Shown one piece after another: positions 7,829 through 18,277 of a DNA stretch of 53,159 bases (the stretch's first letter is position 1; every line of letters starts with the position of its first letter). A model generated the notes under the pieces. That model was given only the letters and a program-made list of their open reading frames with translations. It searched no databases and was not told where the DNA came from. The stretch is from an uncultured Erysipelotrichaceae bacterium (GTDB lineage: Bacteria; Bacillota_I; Bacilli_A; Erysipelotrichales; Erysipelotrichaceae), in the NCBI GenBank assembly GCA_927435855.1, contig CAKMJZ010000008.1, forward strand, positions 1-53,159, read 5' to 3'. The position numbers were made by a program, and so were the translations under genes.

Positions 7829-8692
7829 CTAAGTTGATAACCAATCATCAAAAATTCCGCTGCGAAGCATTTTGATTTCTTGGCAATAAGGCGGCTGATC
7901 ATTTACATACGGTGTCTCCAAAATCTTTGGGACCAAGGCCAAACGCGGATGTGAAGCTACTTTATGTAAGAAATCAAAACCTAATTCACCATACCCTAAA
8001 TTTGCATGACGGTCCTTGCGAGCTCCAGGCAAATTTTTAGAATCATTTAAATGAATGACCCTTAAGTGTTCTAAACCAACGACAAGCTCAAACTCATCTA
8101 ATAATCGATCAAATTCAAATACATCGTACCCTGCATCGCTCATATGACATGTATCCATACAGACTTTGATTAAGTTTGATTTAATGACAGAGTTTTTTAT
8201 ATAAGCCAAATGCTCAAACTTGTATCCCAACTCACTGCCCTTGCCTGCCATTGTTTCCAATGCGATTTCAATGTCATCATTATCTACCAACGCCAAATTT
8301 AAGCCTTCGATTATTCTCTCCAGACCAATTTCTTCACCGGCATTGACATGTGATCCTGGATGCAAAACGATGACTTTGGCTCCAATGCTTCGTGTTCGAT
8401 CAATCTCCTGCTTAAGAAAATCAACAGCTAACTCAAAGGTTTCGGGCTTAGTCGTATTTGCCAGGTTTATGATATACGGGGCATGCACTATTACGGAGTA
8501 ATCAGATATACCTGCTTCAGACAATAATCTTCTAGCTTCATCAATTCTAAAATCAGATACATTCTTACGAAAAGTATTTTGCGGAGCACCGGTATAAATC
8601 ATGAGTGCACTAGCATTGTAGGACAAGGCCTCCATTACAGAACCAAGAAAATAATCCGGTGCGCTTAAAGAAACATGACTGCCAATGATCAT
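7829..8692 (-). CDS. nfo: Deoxyribonuclease IV (AP endonuclease)
   Basis: This 287-residue TIM-barrel endonuclease acts at abasic sites in base-excision repair. Zinc-ligand motifs are present: HPGSHVNAG (about 111-119), ALETMAGKGSELG, CMDTCHMSDAGYD and HLNDSKN, then DRHANLGYGELGF near 228-240. Its ATG overlaps the cshB stop by four bases (ATGA), and AAGGAAAC upstream fits a ribosome binding site, so the two are translationally coupled. The cshB-nfo pair is also adjacent in B. subtilis (yqfR-yqfS). Confidence 0.96.
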   Translation of the reverse strand: MIIGSHVSLSAPDYFLGSVMEALSYNASALMIYTGAPQNTFRKNVSDFRIDEARRLLSEAGISDYSVIVHAPYIINLANTTKPETFELAVDFLKQEIDRTRSIGAKVIVLHPGSHVNAGEEIGLERIIEGLNLALVDNDDIEIALETMAGKGSELGYKFEHLAYIKNSVIKSNLIKVCMDTCHMSDAGYDVFEFDRLLDEFELVVGLEHLRVIHLNDSKNLPGARKDRHANLGYGELGFDFLHKVASHPRLALVPKILETPYVNDQPPYCQEIKMLRSGIFDDWLST

Positions 8693-10041
8693 GATGTTTC
8701 CTTTTCAGCCAAAGACTTAGCCTTTGCGCGCTCTTTCTTCTGCTTTTTGATTTCACCTTGGATAAACTCACGTTTCTTCTTGCGTTTTAACAGTTCGATT
8801 TCCGCATTCATTTTCTTCTTATAATTCGGTTTAACTTTAACATCCTTTCGCTTTACGATTTTGGCAATAGCAAGTTCAGTCTCGGAACGCTTAAAATTAT
8901 GTTTATGACCATACGGCTTAAGTTCTCTCCACTTGGAAGCACTGATTGTCATATGTTTAAATGATATACCTAATTTCTGAAAATGTCTGATGGCCGTATC
9001 GTCAGATTCTTTATAAATCGTAAAACATGTTCCTTCTTTTCCAGCTCTGCCCGTTCGGCCGCTACGATGAATGAAAAACTCAAGTTCTCTAGGAAACCCC
9101 AAAGATACCACATGCGTAACTTCTGATATGTCAAGACCGCGGGAGGCTATGTCTGTTGCAACAATGTAACTGTGTTCTTTATTCTCCAATTGAGTCATAG
9201 CTTGTCGTCTTTGTCTTGGTGTCAAATCACCATGCAACTCAATAATGGAAATCCCTTCATCACGAAGCAATTGAGCAGTTAAAGCAGCCTCAACCCTTGT
9301 ATTAGCAAATATCAGACAAATGTACGGCTGAAAGTTTGGAATGATTTTCAATAACATCTGCGAATATTCTAAGTGTTTCGCAGGAACTAGAACATAATTG
9401 ACACGTGGTTTGAAAATTTCATCACTTTCAACAGTAACCGTTTGTGGTCGCTCTAAATATTTCCGTAAAAAAGGACGCAATGCCTGTGGGATCGTAGCAC
9501 TAAATACCAACATTTGTACCTTCTTGCCCATGCGTGAAACAATCATATCGATGTCATCCAAGAAGCCATATTCTAAAGCCATATCAGCTTCATCAACCAC
9601 AAATATAGCGGAAGTATCAAGACGCAACGCCCCTTGATCTAAAAACAAATCTTTTAAACGTCCCGGAGTACCGATGACCAAATGGGGTTGAGTATGTAGC
9701 TTTGCAACGACTCTAGCACGGTCAACTCCTCCGGTAAATAACTCTACTCTTATTTCAGGGAATATAACACTGATCTTTTGAGCAAATTGGAAAATCTGCG
9801 TAGCCAGTTCCCGGGTTGGAGCTGTAATCACCGCCTGAACATGCTGATACTCAGGATTGAGTCGTTCAAATATCGGAAAAAGATACGCATGGGTTTTCCC
9901 TGTTCCGGTTTTGGATGTAGCAATAACATCCCTGCTTTTGTTTACCAATGGTATGACAGCTTGTTGAATATCTGTCAATTGACTAAAACCATTGATTTCC
10001 ATCATGGCCTTTAGGTGTGTCATCGTAGCTTCAAGTTTCAT
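8689..10041 (-). CDS. cshB: DEAD-box RNA helicase CshB
   Basis: This is a 450-residue ATP-dependent RNA helicase. The core motifs are intact: a Q-motif region (GFSQLTDIQQAVI), motif I SKTGTGKT, PTRELA, TPGR, VDEADMALE (DEAD box), SAT, and HRSGRTGRAG (motif VI). After the helicase core there is a Lys/Arg-rich tail of about 80 residues (KRKDVKVKPNYKKK...), typical of CshB and likely to bind RNA. ATGAGGTATTTTT precedes the start. Linkage to nfo supports the CshB call over the second DEAD-box gene in this window (45319). Confidence 0.92.
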   Translation of the reverse strand: MKLEATMTHLKAMMEINGFSQLTDIQQAVIPLVNKSRDVIATSKTGTGKTHAYLFPIFERLNPEYQHVQAVITAPTRELATQIFQFAQKISVIFPEIRVELFTGGVDRARVVAKLHTQPHLVIGTPGRLKDLFLDQGALRLDTSAIFVVDEADMALEYGFLDDIDMIVSRMGKKVQMLVFSATIPQALRPFLRKYLERPQTVTVESDEIFKPRVNYVLVPAKHLEYSQMLLKIIPNFQPYICLIFANTRVEAALTAQLLRDEGISIIELHGDLTPRQRRQAMTQLENKEHSYIVATDIASRGLDISEVTHVVSLGFPRELEFFIHRSGRTGRAGKEGTCFTIYKESDDTAIRHFQKLGISFKHMTISASKWRELKPYGHKHNFKRSETELAIAKIVKRKDVKVKPNYKKKMNAEIELLKRKKKREFIQGEIKKQKKERAKAKSLAEKETS

Positions 10042-10058
10042 AAAAATACCTCATTTCA

Positions 10059-10087
10059 ATTATAATCTGATTACATACGGAATACAA
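10059..10087 (-). promoter_or_regulatory. Sigma-A promoter of cshB-nfo
   Basis: TTGTAT (10082-10087), a 17-base spacer and TATAAT (10059-10064), 18 bases before the cshB start. Confidence 0.8.
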
Positions 10088-10121
10088 AAAATATGATAAA
10101 CTACATCCAGGAGGTGACGAA

Positions 10122-11036
10122 ATGGAAGTTATTCCCATCGCTCCCCGTGGCTTTTGTAAAGGTGTATTCAATGCTATCCGCCTAGCCAAGCAAACAGCAA
10201 TAGAAAATCCCGGTGTACAAATCACCATTTTAGGTCAAATCGTTCACAATCGCTTTGTTGTTGAAGCGTTAGGTAAATACGGTATAAAAACACTTGATAA
10301 TCCCAAATCTTCAAGACTTGAATTACTTGATCAAGTAACCGATGGAATAGTGATTTTCACTGCACATGGAATCAGCAGAAATGTCAAAGAGGAAGCCATA
10401 AGACGCCAATTAATCGTAATGGATACAACATGTACTGATGTACTTAGCACACAGGCACTGATTGAATCAGCATCGTTAGCTCATCAGACGGTTTTTTATA
10501 TCGGCAAATCAGGTCATCCTGAAGCCAATGCTGTCTTAGAAAGTTATTCCGGTGTCTATTTAATCGAGAAAATCCAAGATATTCCAAGTCTTGACAATCG
10601 TACCGAAATCTTTGTTACCAATCAGACAACAATGAGTAAAAACGATATTGAGCATATCATAGATGCAATCATTAAGCAATACCCTCAGGCTCATATCGCA
10701 CGTGAAGTATGTGCTGCGACCCGCTTAAGACAAGAGGCAGTAGAAAAAATTAAGATTGCTGATGCTTTGATCGTTGTTGGTGATCCCAAATCAAACAATA
10801 CGATGATGCTTGCGAAAATCGCTGTTGAACACAATATTAAACAAGTGATACAAATAGAAAGCATCGAGCAGTTAGATACTTCCATTTTACGTAAAGACAT
10901 GAAAATGGCTGTCACTGCTGGCGCATCGACCCCACACAAACTTACTCAGCAAATTATCGATTATCTTAAGACATACGATTTTGACAATCCCGCTGTCTTA
11001 CCTAAAGTAGATATACATACATTATTAGACGACTAA
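10122..11036 (+). CDS. ispH: 4-hydroxy-3-methylbut-2-enyl diphosphate reductase
   Basis: This 304-residue Fe-S enzyme carries out the last MEP step, HMBPP to IPP/DMAPP. The three cluster cysteines are at position 12 (RGFCKGV), 104 (TTCTDV) and about 205 (EVCAATRLRQEAV). The catalytic Glu is present in GHPEA (Glu134), and TAGASTP lies near the end. Two familiar spots vary: the usual TCPxV is TCTDV and SSNT is SNNT. AGGAGGTGACGAA before the ATG is a very strong ribosome binding site; TATGAT at 10092-10097 is a likely -10. It is a plus-strand singleton, divergent from cshB. Confidence 0.96.
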   Translation: MEVIPIAPRGFCKGVFNAIRLAKQTAIENPGVQITILGQIVHNRFVVEALGKYGIKTLDNPKSSRLELLDQVTDGIVIFTAHGISRNVKEEAIRRQLIVMDTTCTDVLSTQALIESASLAHQTVFYIGKSGHPEANAVLESYSGVYLIEKIQDIPSLDNRTEIFVTNQTTMSKNDIEHIIDAIIKQYPQAHIAREVCAATRLRQEAVEKIKIADALIVVGDPKSNNTMMLAKIAVEHNIKQVIQIESIEQLDTSILRKDMKMAVTAGASTPHKLTQQIIDYLKTYDFDNPAVLPKVDIHTLLDD

Positions 11037-11056
11037 ACGGGTGTTATCACCCGTTT
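11035..11056. terminator. Bidirectional hairpin between ispH and trmK
   Basis: A perfect 9-bp stem (AAACGGGTG / CACCCGTTT) with a 4-base loop lies between the convergent genes. It contains the trmK stop. The U tracts are short in both directions, so efficiency is uncertain. Confidence 0.65.
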
Positions 11057-11709
11057 AACATGTTCTTTATAGAATTAATTTGTTTTTGAAGCTGTTGCGC
11101 TCGTTTACTTCCACGATCTAGTTGATTTACTATTTTTTTAAGCTTCTGCATCTGAAATTGCCAATACTCTGTAAATACAGAGCTTTTTTCTTTTCTAAGC
11201 ATTGGCCCATATTCAATATCTTCAGTTCTGAGTCGTACAACGGAATCTACTCTAATTGCTTTAATTATCTGATAGTAATGTGCATCATAAACAATTCTTT
11301 CATCAATAATTTGCCACTTGTTATTCATCAGATATTTACGTAAGTCATCTACCCCGTGATTTATCTGAATGATCAACTGCTGATTGGCTTGTACTTGTGG
11401 GCGCTGATCTAAAATTTGCGTTGCCGTTTCATATCCCATGCCAGCAATTATCCAACAATCTGCATCTTCAGCAACAGATGATAAACCATCCGAAAGCGTT
11501 GCTTCAATCAGTGTCTCACAACCACTCGCCTTAATGTACTGCTGAGCACGCAAAAAAGGTCCGTTCTTATTGTCAACCGCATAAGCCTTTTTAACTTTGC
11601 CGCTTAAAACTAACTCAACCGGCAATAACGCATGATCGGTGCCAATGTCCGCAATGATTTTGCCGTGTTCTACCAAATTTTCAATTGTCTTTAAACGCAA
11701 TGAAAGCAT
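11047..11709 (-). CDS. trmK: tRNA (adenine(22)-N1)-methyltransferase
   Basis: This is about 220 residues, an SAM-dependent Rossmann methyltransferase that makes m1A22 in tRNA. The SAM site is IADIGTDHALLP. The conserved AGMGYETATQIL motif follows, and the C-terminal helical coiled region (KLKKIVNQLDRG) is typical of TrmK/YqfN. I chose the ATG at 11707-11709, one base after the rpoD stop, with AAAGG five bases upstream; a TTG at 11725-11727 would give six more residues and overlap rpoD. trmK follows rpoD in the same order in B. subtilis. Confidence 0.92.
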   Translation of the reverse strand: MLSLRLKTIENLVEHGKIIADIGTDHALLPVELVLSGKVKKAYAVDNKNGPFLRAQQYIKASGCETLIEATLSDGLSSVAEDADCWIIAGMGYETATQILDQRPQVQANQQLIIQINHGVDDLRKYLMNNKWQIIDERIVYDAHYYQIIKAIRVDSVVRLRTEDIEYGPMLRKEKSSVFTEYWQFQMQKLKKIVNQLDRGSKRAQQLQKQINSIKNMLNG

Positions 11710-11710
11710 A

Positions 11711-13063
11711 TCAGCCTTTGTCGACAAAGTCTTTCAATCGTTTTGAACGGGTCGGATGTTTCAATTTACGCAAAGCTTTAGCTTCAATTTGACGAATTCG
11801 CTCACGGGTAACATTGAATTCCTTTCCAACTTCCTCCAACGTCCTTGTTCTGCCATCATATAATCCAAATCGCAGACGCAATACTTTTTCTTCCCTTTCC
11901 GTCAAACCTTGCAAAACCAAATTGATTTCATCTTTCAGCAATTGATTATTTGCAAACTCATCAGGAGACAACGCATCCTTATCTTCTATGAAATCACCCA
12001 AATGCGAATCATCTTCTTCACCGATCGGAGTTTCTAAAGAGACCGGTTCCAAAGCGATTTTTTGTATCTCGCGAACTTTTTCCGGGGTGATGTTATCCAT
12101 TTTTGCAGCAATTTCTTCAGCTGTCGGATCGCGACCTAAATCCTGAACCAACTGCCGTTGTACGCGAGTCAGTTTATTGATGGTTTCTACCATGTGAACC
12201 GGTATACGAATCGTACGAGCCTGATCAGCAATAGCACGGGTTATCGCTTGGCGAATCCACCAAGTAGCATACGTCGAGAACTTAAACCCTTTGGTATGAT
12301 CGAATTTTTCGACAGCTTTGACAAGACCCATATTACCCTCTTGAATCAAGTCTAGAAAAAGCATTCCTCGTCCGACATATTTTTTGGCAATACTTACTAC
12401 TAATCGTAAGTTTGCAGAAATTAAAACTCTCTTCGAGTCATCGCCGTCCAATTGAATACCAATCCAATGCCTGACTTTAGCCAACTCTTCATCTTTAACT
12501 GTAGTCAACAAAGAATTCTTAATCGTATCAATATCGACTCTCGCAAATTCGCCATCTGCTTTGCGGATTCTAGGGAAATAGTCATGATACGCCTTTTCTA
12601 GTTGACGGGCAGCTTCCATGCCATCTTTAATACGACGGGCAATCTCTGGTTCATCATCCGGATTCAGTAAATTTACACGGCCGATTTCCTTTAAATACAT
12701 TTTTACCGGATCGTTGATTTTGATATTAGGTCCGGTACCAAATTGAGCATCATATTGCTCAAGGTCAACGACGTTGATCTCCTCGACATCTTCAGAATCA
12801 TCAGCAAGAAAATCAATATCATCCTCTAAAATCGAAGTTGTCGCTGTTTCTTCAGTCAAATCCGCAGGTTCTTCAAAGTCTTCATCTGCAAAAAGAGGAA
12901 TTGTCTGCACATCAAACCACTCGCGTAGCGCAGTTACTTCATCATCATCCATCTCCAGATGATCGATCGAATCCATGACTTCACTTTCATAAAGCTTGAG
13001 TCCCTTTTTGTTTTTTTCCAAAAACTCTTTCTTCAGATCATCCAATGATTTAATAATAGCCAT
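11711..13063 (-). CDS. rpoD: RNA polymerase primary sigma factor (sigma-A)
   Basis: This 450-residue housekeeping sigma factor recruits RNA polymerase to -10/-35 promoters. The N-terminal region 1.1 is followed by an acidic stretch (about 65-105). Regions 2.1-2.4 hold [16 protein letters not shown] and [21 protein letters not shown]; region 3 follows; region 4.2 has [20 protein letters not shown] near the end. An AAGGAGG site precedes the ATG, and dnaG ends one base upstream. The dnaG-rpoD pair is the classic macromolecular synthesis arrangement of Bacillota. The stop is TGA, consistent with the standard code. Confidence 0.98.
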   Translation of the reverse strand: MAIIKSLDDLKKEFLEKNKKGLKLYESEVMDSIDHLEMDDDEVTALREWFDVQTIPLFADEDFEEPADLTEETATTSILEDDIDFLADDSEDVEEINVVDLEQYDAQFGTGPNIKINDPVKMYLKEIGRVNLLNPDDEPEIARRIKDGMEAARQLEKAYHDYFPRIRKADGEFARVDIDTIKNSLLTTVKDEELAKVRHWIGIQLDGDDSKRVLISANLRLVVSIAKKYVGRGMLFLDLIQEGNMGLVKAVEKFDHTKGFKFSTYATWWIRQAITRAIADQARTIRIPVHMVETINKLTRVQRQLVQDLGRDPTAEEIAAKMDNITPEKVREIQKIALEPVSLETPIGEEDDSHLGDFIEDKDALSPDEFANNQLLKDEINLVLQGLTEREEKVLRLRFGLYDGRTRTLEEVGKEFNVTRERIRQIEAKALRKLKHPTRSKRLKDFVDKG

Positions 13064-13064
13064 T

Positions 13065-14828
13065 TTAATCCTCCTTTTTGCCCCTCTTCAGAGCAGTTAT
13101 TTCACGTTGAGCGTCAATGATCTTGTTTGCGATTTCAGCTTTTTTATTCGCATCAATCAGTTGCGCTGACTCTTGTTTAAACTTCTTAATTTTAGCTTCA
13201 TAAACATCGATTCTTACTTTCGTCATAGCATCGCTAAGAGATTCAGTGTTGGCATGTTTTGGAAACAGCGGCCAATCCGATAGCCAAAGTATGAAATCGT
13301 GCAATATAGGATCATTAGCTTTTGTCAGCAGATCCGCTAATACAATTTCATTTTGAGTACGATATGTATCTATGATTAATATAGCACATCGGTTTGCTAT
13401 CGGCGAAGACAAATAACCCAATTCATCCCTAAAGCGGATTGCGGCATCTTTAGAAATCATCATTAAGGCACATATTTCACACTCTGCTTTCGAACAATCC
13501 GATTTGGGTTTTACCTCAACGGAGGGTTCAAACCGTTTTTCAGACTTAACATTCAAAGAAACAATTGACCATAAATCTTCAAATTTATAACCTGATATGG
13601 AAGCCAGCCGCTCGGTAAAATGTCTGCGATCCAAATCGTCACGTAAATTTTTGATTTGTGCACCCATCGCAAGAACATACTGTTTCTTTTGATTGTAATT
13701 ATCCAATTGATACAATGTCAAAGAATAATCCAACAAGAAATCCATCCATGGAATCGGATTTTCAACAATATCGACCAAATGCTGTTCGCCATAGGTATTG
13801 ATGATATCATCCGGATCCATAGGTACCTTGTAGTTGAGTACTTCAACCGTACAATTAGCCTTAATCAGCATATCACCTAAACGAAATGCAGCTTTTTGAC
13901 CGGCATTATCCCCATCGTACCCAATAACGACATGCCAATGCATTTGTCTTAATTTACGGACTTGTTCCGGTGTTGCCGCAGTTCCCAAAGTAGCTACGAC
14001 ATTCCGTATGTTTGCCCGATAAAACGCTAAGACATCTGTGACTCCTTCAGTTACAATTACAAATTCTGATTTTTTGACTTCGGGCAGCGCACGATGATAA
14101 TTAAAAATGATTAATCCTTTGGTATAAAGCTCGGTCTCGGTAGTATTAATGTACTTCGCAGATTCATCGGCTAAAACCGTTCTTGCGGTAAAACCTATCG
14201 GACTTCCATGTTCATCATGAATCGGAAAAACGACCCGATTGGCAAACACGTCACCGAAATGCTTTCCATTAACACGCGAGACATTGGCTGCAACCACATC
14301 AGCCGGTGGGTATCCTTTTGCAATAAGAAACTTACTGCATTGATCATCGCCAGGATTGTAACCAACTTCAAATTTTTCAATCAGTGATTCATTAATTCCT
14401 CTTTTAAATAAGTAGTTCTTAATCATCAAACCATCCGAAGCATTTAACTGGTATTTGAAATAGTTGATAGATTCTTTTAGTATTTGAGTCAAAGCTACTT
14501 TTCGTGGATCAACAGCAACTGAAGGTGCCAATGCATCATCAATATTGACACCTACTCCTTTAGCTATTTTGACAACAGCCTCAAGAAAACTGATTTTTTC
14601 GATATTTTGCACAAAAGTAAAAACGTTTCCACCAGCTCCACAGACAAAACATTTATAAATCTGTTTATCTTTGGATATGGATAACGATGGATCATGATCG
14701 TCATGAAACGGACACACAGCCCACAAATTACGACCGCGACGTGTTAAAGGCAGATACTGACTGATTACATCACCAATATCTGCTTTAGAACGAATATCTG
14801 TAATTTCCTGATCGCTCAAACGGCGCAT
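13065..14828 (-). CDS. dnaG: DNA primase
   Basis: This 587-residue primase synthesises RNA primers for replication forks. The N-terminal CHC2 zinc finger is CPFHDD...KCFVCG (about 39-65). The Toprim core follows ([14 protein letters not shown], and [11 protein letters not shown] near 305), with the acidic metal-binding residues intact. The C-terminal region, about residues 420-587, is the helicase-binding part and includes a Lys-rich coiled segment. AGCAGGTGATTGA precedes the ATG. glyQS ends 12 bases upstream and rpoD starts one base after the stop. Confidence 0.97.
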   Translation of the reverse strand: MRRLSDQEITDIRSKADIGDVISQYLPLTRRGRNLWAVCPFHDDHDPSLSISKDKQIYKCFVCGAGGNVFTFVQNIEKISFLEAVVKIAKGVGVNIDDALAPSVAVDPRKVALTQILKESINYFKYQLNASDGLMIKNYLFKRGINESLIEKFEVGYNPGDDQCSKFLIAKGYPPADVVAANVSRVNGKHFGDVFANRVVFPIHDEHGSPIGFTARTVLADESAKYINTTETELYTKGLIIFNYHRALPEVKKSEFVIVTEGVTDVLAFYRANIRNVVATLGTAATPEQVRKLRQMHWHVVIGYDGDNAGQKAAFRLGDMLIKANCTVEVLNYKVPMDPDDIINTYGEQHLVDIVENPIPWMDFLLDYSLTLYQLDNYNQKKQYVLAMGAQIKNLRDDLDRRHFTERLASISGYKFEDLWSIVSLNVKSEKRFEPSVEVKPKSDCSKAECEICALMMISKDAAIRFRDELGYLSSPIANRCAILIIDTYRTQNEIVLADLLTKANDPILHDFILWLSDWPLFPKHANTESLSDAMTKVRIDVYEAKIKKFKQESAQLIDANKKAEIANKIIDAQREITALKRGKKED

Positions 14829-14840
14829 TCAATCACCTGC

Positions 14841-16217
14841 TTAAAATTCAAGATAAGGAGAAATTTCTTTTTCGATATCGGTAATCAAAACTCTTTTTTG
14901 TTCCATCGTATCCCTATATCGAATTGTGACGCTTTGATCGTTTTGAGTATCAAAATCGACGGTTATACAGAAAGGTGTGCCAATCGCATCCTGTCGGCGA
15001 TAACGTTTACCTATGCTTCCGGATTCATCATAATCACATACAAACTTACCGGCCAACTTTTGATATACTTCATTTGCCTGTGAAGAAAGTTTGTTTGACA
15101 ACGGTAAAATAGCAATTTTAACCGGAGCAAGAAACGGACTTAACGCTAAAACCAGTCGAGTATCATTTTCATTAATTGTTTCTTCCTTGTAACTGTCACA
15201 AATAAAGGCAAGCAACAATCGCTCAACTCCTACCGCCGGTTCGACACAGAAAGGTATATATTTCTCATTGGTGTTTGGATCAAAATATTCCATATTTTGC
15301 TTCGAATGATTCATATGCTGCGTTAAATCAAAATCTGTACGGTCGGCAATTCCCCAAAGTTCATCCCAACCCCATGGATACAAGTATTCAATATCTGAAG
15401 TCGCTACAGAATAATGAGACAGTTCTTCGGCATCATGTTCTCGCATCCGCAGATTTTCTGGTTTTAATCCCAAAGCAATTAACCAATCCATACAGAACTT
15501 CTGCCAGTAGGCATACCAAGTCAAATCCTCACCAGGTTTACAGAAAAACTCAAGTTCCATCTGCTCAAACTCACGGGTTCTGAAAATAAAGTTACCCGGT
15601 GTTATTTCATTTCTAAACGATTTACCGATCTGGCCGATACCAAATGGTATCTTTTTGCGCATCGATCGTTGTACATTCTTAAAGTTAACAAACATTCCCT
15701 GCGCTGTTTCCGGTCTAAGATAAATCGTACTGCTGGCATCTTCTAGCACTCCTTGAAAAGTCTTGAACATCAAGTTAAACTGACGGATGTCGGTAAAATC
15801 ATGACTGCCACAGTTTGGACACGGAATTTTCTTTTCGATGATGACTTCTTTCATCTGTTGATTATTCATCACGGAAGCATGTACTTCACCATGTATAAAT
15901 TCATCGATAAGTTTATCTGCGCGGTGACGTGTCTTGCATGATTTACAATCCATTAGCGGATCGGTAAAAGTGCTTAAGTGACCACTTGCCTGCCAAACCT
16001 GCGGGTTCATTAAAATTGCGGACTGAATGCCGACATTGTTTGGATGAGATTGTACAAATTTGTTCCACCAGGCTTTTTTAATATTTTCTTTCAGCTCAAC
16101 ACCCAGCGGACCGTAATCCCATGTGTTAGCAAGTCCTCCATAGATTTCTGATCCTTGGAAAACAAAGCCCGAACCTTTGATATGATTAACGATTTTTTCA
16201 AATTCTTGCTTGGACAT
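14841..16217 (-). CDS. glyQS: Glycyl-tRNA synthetase, alpha2 dimer type
   Basis: This 458-residue class II synthetase charges tRNA-Gly. Signature segments: [16 protein letters not shown] near the N-terminus, [37 protein letters not shown] (motif 2 region; shown here only in part by position, about 200-225), and [11 protein letters not shown] (motif 3). A zinc-like insertion with CKSC...CPNC lies at about 87-140. The single-chain dimer form, not the glyQ/glyS tetramer form, is encoded. The gap to recO is only 38 bases, so there is no room for a T-box leader. Confidence 0.97.
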   Translation of the reverse strand: MSKQEFEKIVNHIKGSGFVFQGSEIYGGLANTWDYGPLGVELKENIKKAWWNKFVQSHPNNVGIQSAILMNPQVWQASGHLSTFTDPLMDCKSCKTRHRADKLIDEFIHGEVHASVMNNQQMKEVIIEKKIPCPNCGSHDFTDIRQFNLMFKTFQGVLEDASSTIYLRPETAQGMFVNFKNVQRSMRKKIPFGIGQIGKSFRNEITPGNFIFRTREFEQMELEFFCKPGEDLTWYAYWQKFCMDWLIALGLKPENLRMREHDAEELSHYSVATSDIEYLYPWGWDELWGIADRTDFDLTQHMNHSKQNMEYFDPNTNEKYIPFCVEPAVGVERLLLAFICDSYKEETINENDTRLVLALSPFLAPVKIAILPLSNKLSSQANEVYQKLAGKFVCDYDESGSIGKRYRRQDAIGTPFCITVDFDTQNDQSVTIRYRDTMEQKRVLITDIEKEISPYLEF

Positions 16218-16255
16218 AGGTACCTCACGTTTTCTCTTTTAACTAATCTATTATA

Positions 16256-16978
16256 TTACAATTTACGTAAAAATTCCCAACTTTTAAGAGGAATTGATGT
16301 GTAATCCTTAAAAAAATCAACGAAAACTGACAATAATTCCAACGTGTACTCACCTTGTTTCGCTAAAGCACTCAAATGTTGTAACTCTGCTTTGACCGTG
16401 TATCTGAATAATCGTGAAAAATTAGCATCATAAGTTTTTGATGGTACGTTTTTTGCGCAACGCAAACAAACAAATCCACCTTCTGAAATAGAAATTGCAC
16501 TTACTTTGGTATCATCGCAAACAACACAGCCATCAACCATCGGTGTGATTCCCATTTCCTTCAATATCAGTGATACATAAATACAGCCGACTAGTAGCGG
16601 CGGATAATGCACTAAAGCAGTTAATGACTCTTTTGTAATTTGATAAAGGTAATCATCCGGCTGGTGCGAAGTGGATACTTGTAAGGCAATATCACCAATT
16701 AAAGAAGCCACAGCGAGATTGGTAATATTCTCTTTAATCGGACGAAAAAAATCTATAATGGTCGCTGAGTGCAAGAGTGAAATAGGATCTTTAATATCAA
16801 GTACCATATGACTATGCGTTATGGGTTGAACCGAAGCAGCATTCTTGCTGTTACCCTTCAATATACCTTTGGCTAAGATTGTCATTCTACCTTGTTCTTT
16901 AGATAACACTTGTAATAATCCATCGGCTTCTTTATACGAGTCGACTCTTAATATCAGAGCTTCTATTCGGTCATTCAT
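16256..16978 (-). CDS. recO: DNA repair protein RecO
   Basis: This 240-residue protein helps load RecA in the RecF pathway. An N-terminal OB fold (about 1-80, ALILRVDSYKEADGLL) is followed by a helical domain with a zinc site CVVC...CLRC (about 152-175), as in most Bacillota RecO. The ATG overlaps the era stop by eight bases, so it depends on era translation. Confidence 0.94.
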   Translation of the reverse strand: MNDRIEALILRVDSYKEADGLLQVLSKEQGRMTILAKGILKGNSKNAASVQPITHSHMVLDIKDPISLLHSATIIDFFRPIKENITNLAVASLIGDIALQVSTSHQPDDYLYQITKESLTALVHYPPLLVGCIYVSLILKEMGITPMVDGCVVCDDTKVSAISISEGGFVCLRCAKNVPSKTYDANFSRLFRYTVKAELQHLSALAKQGEYTLELLSVFVDFFKDYTSIPLKSWEFLRKL

Positions 16979-17870
16979 CTCGTGGATCCTGTTTATATCC
17001 CAAATCTATCAGCTGGCGAGTGCGATTGCGCCAATCTGTCTCTACTTTGACAAATAATTCAAGATGAACTTTCATTTGCAAAAGGTTTCGAAGTTCCATG
17101 GATGCGCGCTTATTGATTTCATTTTTCATACTGCCGTTTTTACCGATGATAATTCCTTTTTGTGAATCACGCTCAACAAGAATTGCTGCTCTTATGTCGA
17201 TCGAATTTTCCCTTTGTTCTGTATTCTCTATCAATACGGCGATCGAATGAGGAATTTCCTGATGAGTCAGCTGCAAAACTTTCTCGCGGATGACTTCAGC
17301 CATTAAAAATGCTTCAGGATAATCACTAACTTGATCATTAGGATAGTATTGCATGGAATCGGACAGATAACCTTTAGTTACTTCGATCAATCGTGCTGAA
17401 TTATCGGCCGTCAGAGCTGAAACAGGTATGACTTCAGCAAACTCGTATCTCTCATTCCATTGAGTCAACAATTCAATCATAGTTTGCTTTTTAAGTTTAT
17501 CAATTTTATTGAGAATCAGAAAAACCGGTGTTTGCGTCGATTTTAACAATTCAATAACAAAGGCATCGCCCGGACCAAATTTCTCAGTAGCATCGACAAG
17601 ATAGTAAATCAAATCGACATCATGTAGCGCCGTATAGGATCCTTTATTCATTTGTCTGCCGAGTTCATGTTGTGGCTTGTGAATACCCGGCGTATCCAAA
17701 AATATGATTTGCGAGTTATCATCAGTACGAATTCCACGAATAACATTACGCGTTGTTTGCGGTTTATCCGAAACGATCGCAATTTTCTGTTGCATCAATG
17801 TATTGAGCAAAGTTGATTTACCCGCATTTGGACGGCCAATAAGGGCTATAAACCCGGATTTAAAGGTCAT
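16971..17870 (-). CDS. era: GTPase Era
   Basis: This 299-residue protein is a ribosome-assembly GTPase that binds the 3' end of 16S rRNA. G motifs: GRPNAGKS (G1), DTPGIH (G3), NKID (G4). The C-terminal KH domain has the GxxG loop as IIGKNGSMK (about 238-246). It overlaps cdd by four bases (ATGA) with AGAGGA upstream. The order ybeY-dgkA-cdd-era-recO is that of B. subtilis and links late rRNA processing (ybeY, era). Confidence 0.98.
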   Translation of the reverse strand: MTFKSGFIALIGRPNAGKSTLLNTLMQQKIAIVSDKPQTTRNVIRGIRTDDNSQIIFLDTPGIHKPQHELGRQMNKGSYTALHDVDLIYYLVDATEKFGPGDAFVIELLKSTQTPVFLILNKIDKLKKQTMIELLTQWNERYEFAEVIPVSALTADNSARLIEVTKGYLSDSMQYYPNDQVSDYPEAFLMAEVIREKVLQLTHQEIPHSIAVLIENTEQRENSIDIRAAILVERDSQKGIIIGKNGSMKNEINKRASMELRNLLQMKVHLELFVKVETDWRNRTRQLIDLGYKQDPRDE

Positions 17871-18265
17871 TTTAAATCCTCTTGGGTGAATCTCATGGGT
17901 AACAAATCATCAATGGTTTTCACCGCTTCATCTTTGCCATTAGACAACAAAATGATTGTTTGATCATTTAGTAATTCTGAAAGTACCTGACGGCATATGC
18001 CACAGGGTCCTGCAAGTTTATCTCCATCGGATACAATTGCGATGGCTTCAATATCGTCTTTTCTATATCCATGTGAATAGGCTGCGAAAATTGCACTGCG
18101 CTCTCCACAATTGGTAGCACCATATGATGCGTTTTCGATGTTGACACCGATAAACTGTTTTCCGTCTTTGGTAAGCACACAACTGCCTACATGATAATGT
18201 GAATAAGGCGCATAAGCGTTCTTCATGACTTTAAAAGCCTCATCAACTAAAAATTGGTATTTCAT
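17867..18265 (-). CDS. cdd: Cytidine deaminase
   Basis: This 132-residue zinc enzyme converts (deoxy)cytidine to (deoxy)uridine. The catalytic Cys-Glu motif is in NCGERSAIF (about 52-60) and the second zinc ligands are in GPCGICRQ. Length fits the homotetrameric small form. AGAAGGAGAAAG is a strong ribosome binding site. With pdp, deoC and the nup transporter it makes up a nucleoside salvage and catabolism set spread over this window. Confidence 0.96.
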   Translation of the reverse strand: MKYQFLVDEAFKVMKNAYAPYSHYHVGSCVLTKDGKQFIGVNIENASYGATNCGERSAIFAAYSHGYRKDDIEAIAIVSDGDKLAGPCGICRQVLSELLNDQTIILLSNGKDEAVKTIDDLLPMRFTQEDLK

Positions 18266-18277
18266 AACTTTCTCCTT

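Noticed and set aside
11711-13063. Mycoplasma-type code with TGA as Trp
   Set aside because: rpoD, ispG, era and several other complete genes end in TGA and all core proteins read correctly with the standard code.
16218-16255. T-box riboswitch before glyQS
   Set aside because: The gap is only 38 bases and contains just a possible promoter and ribosome binding site; a T-box needs about 200 bases.
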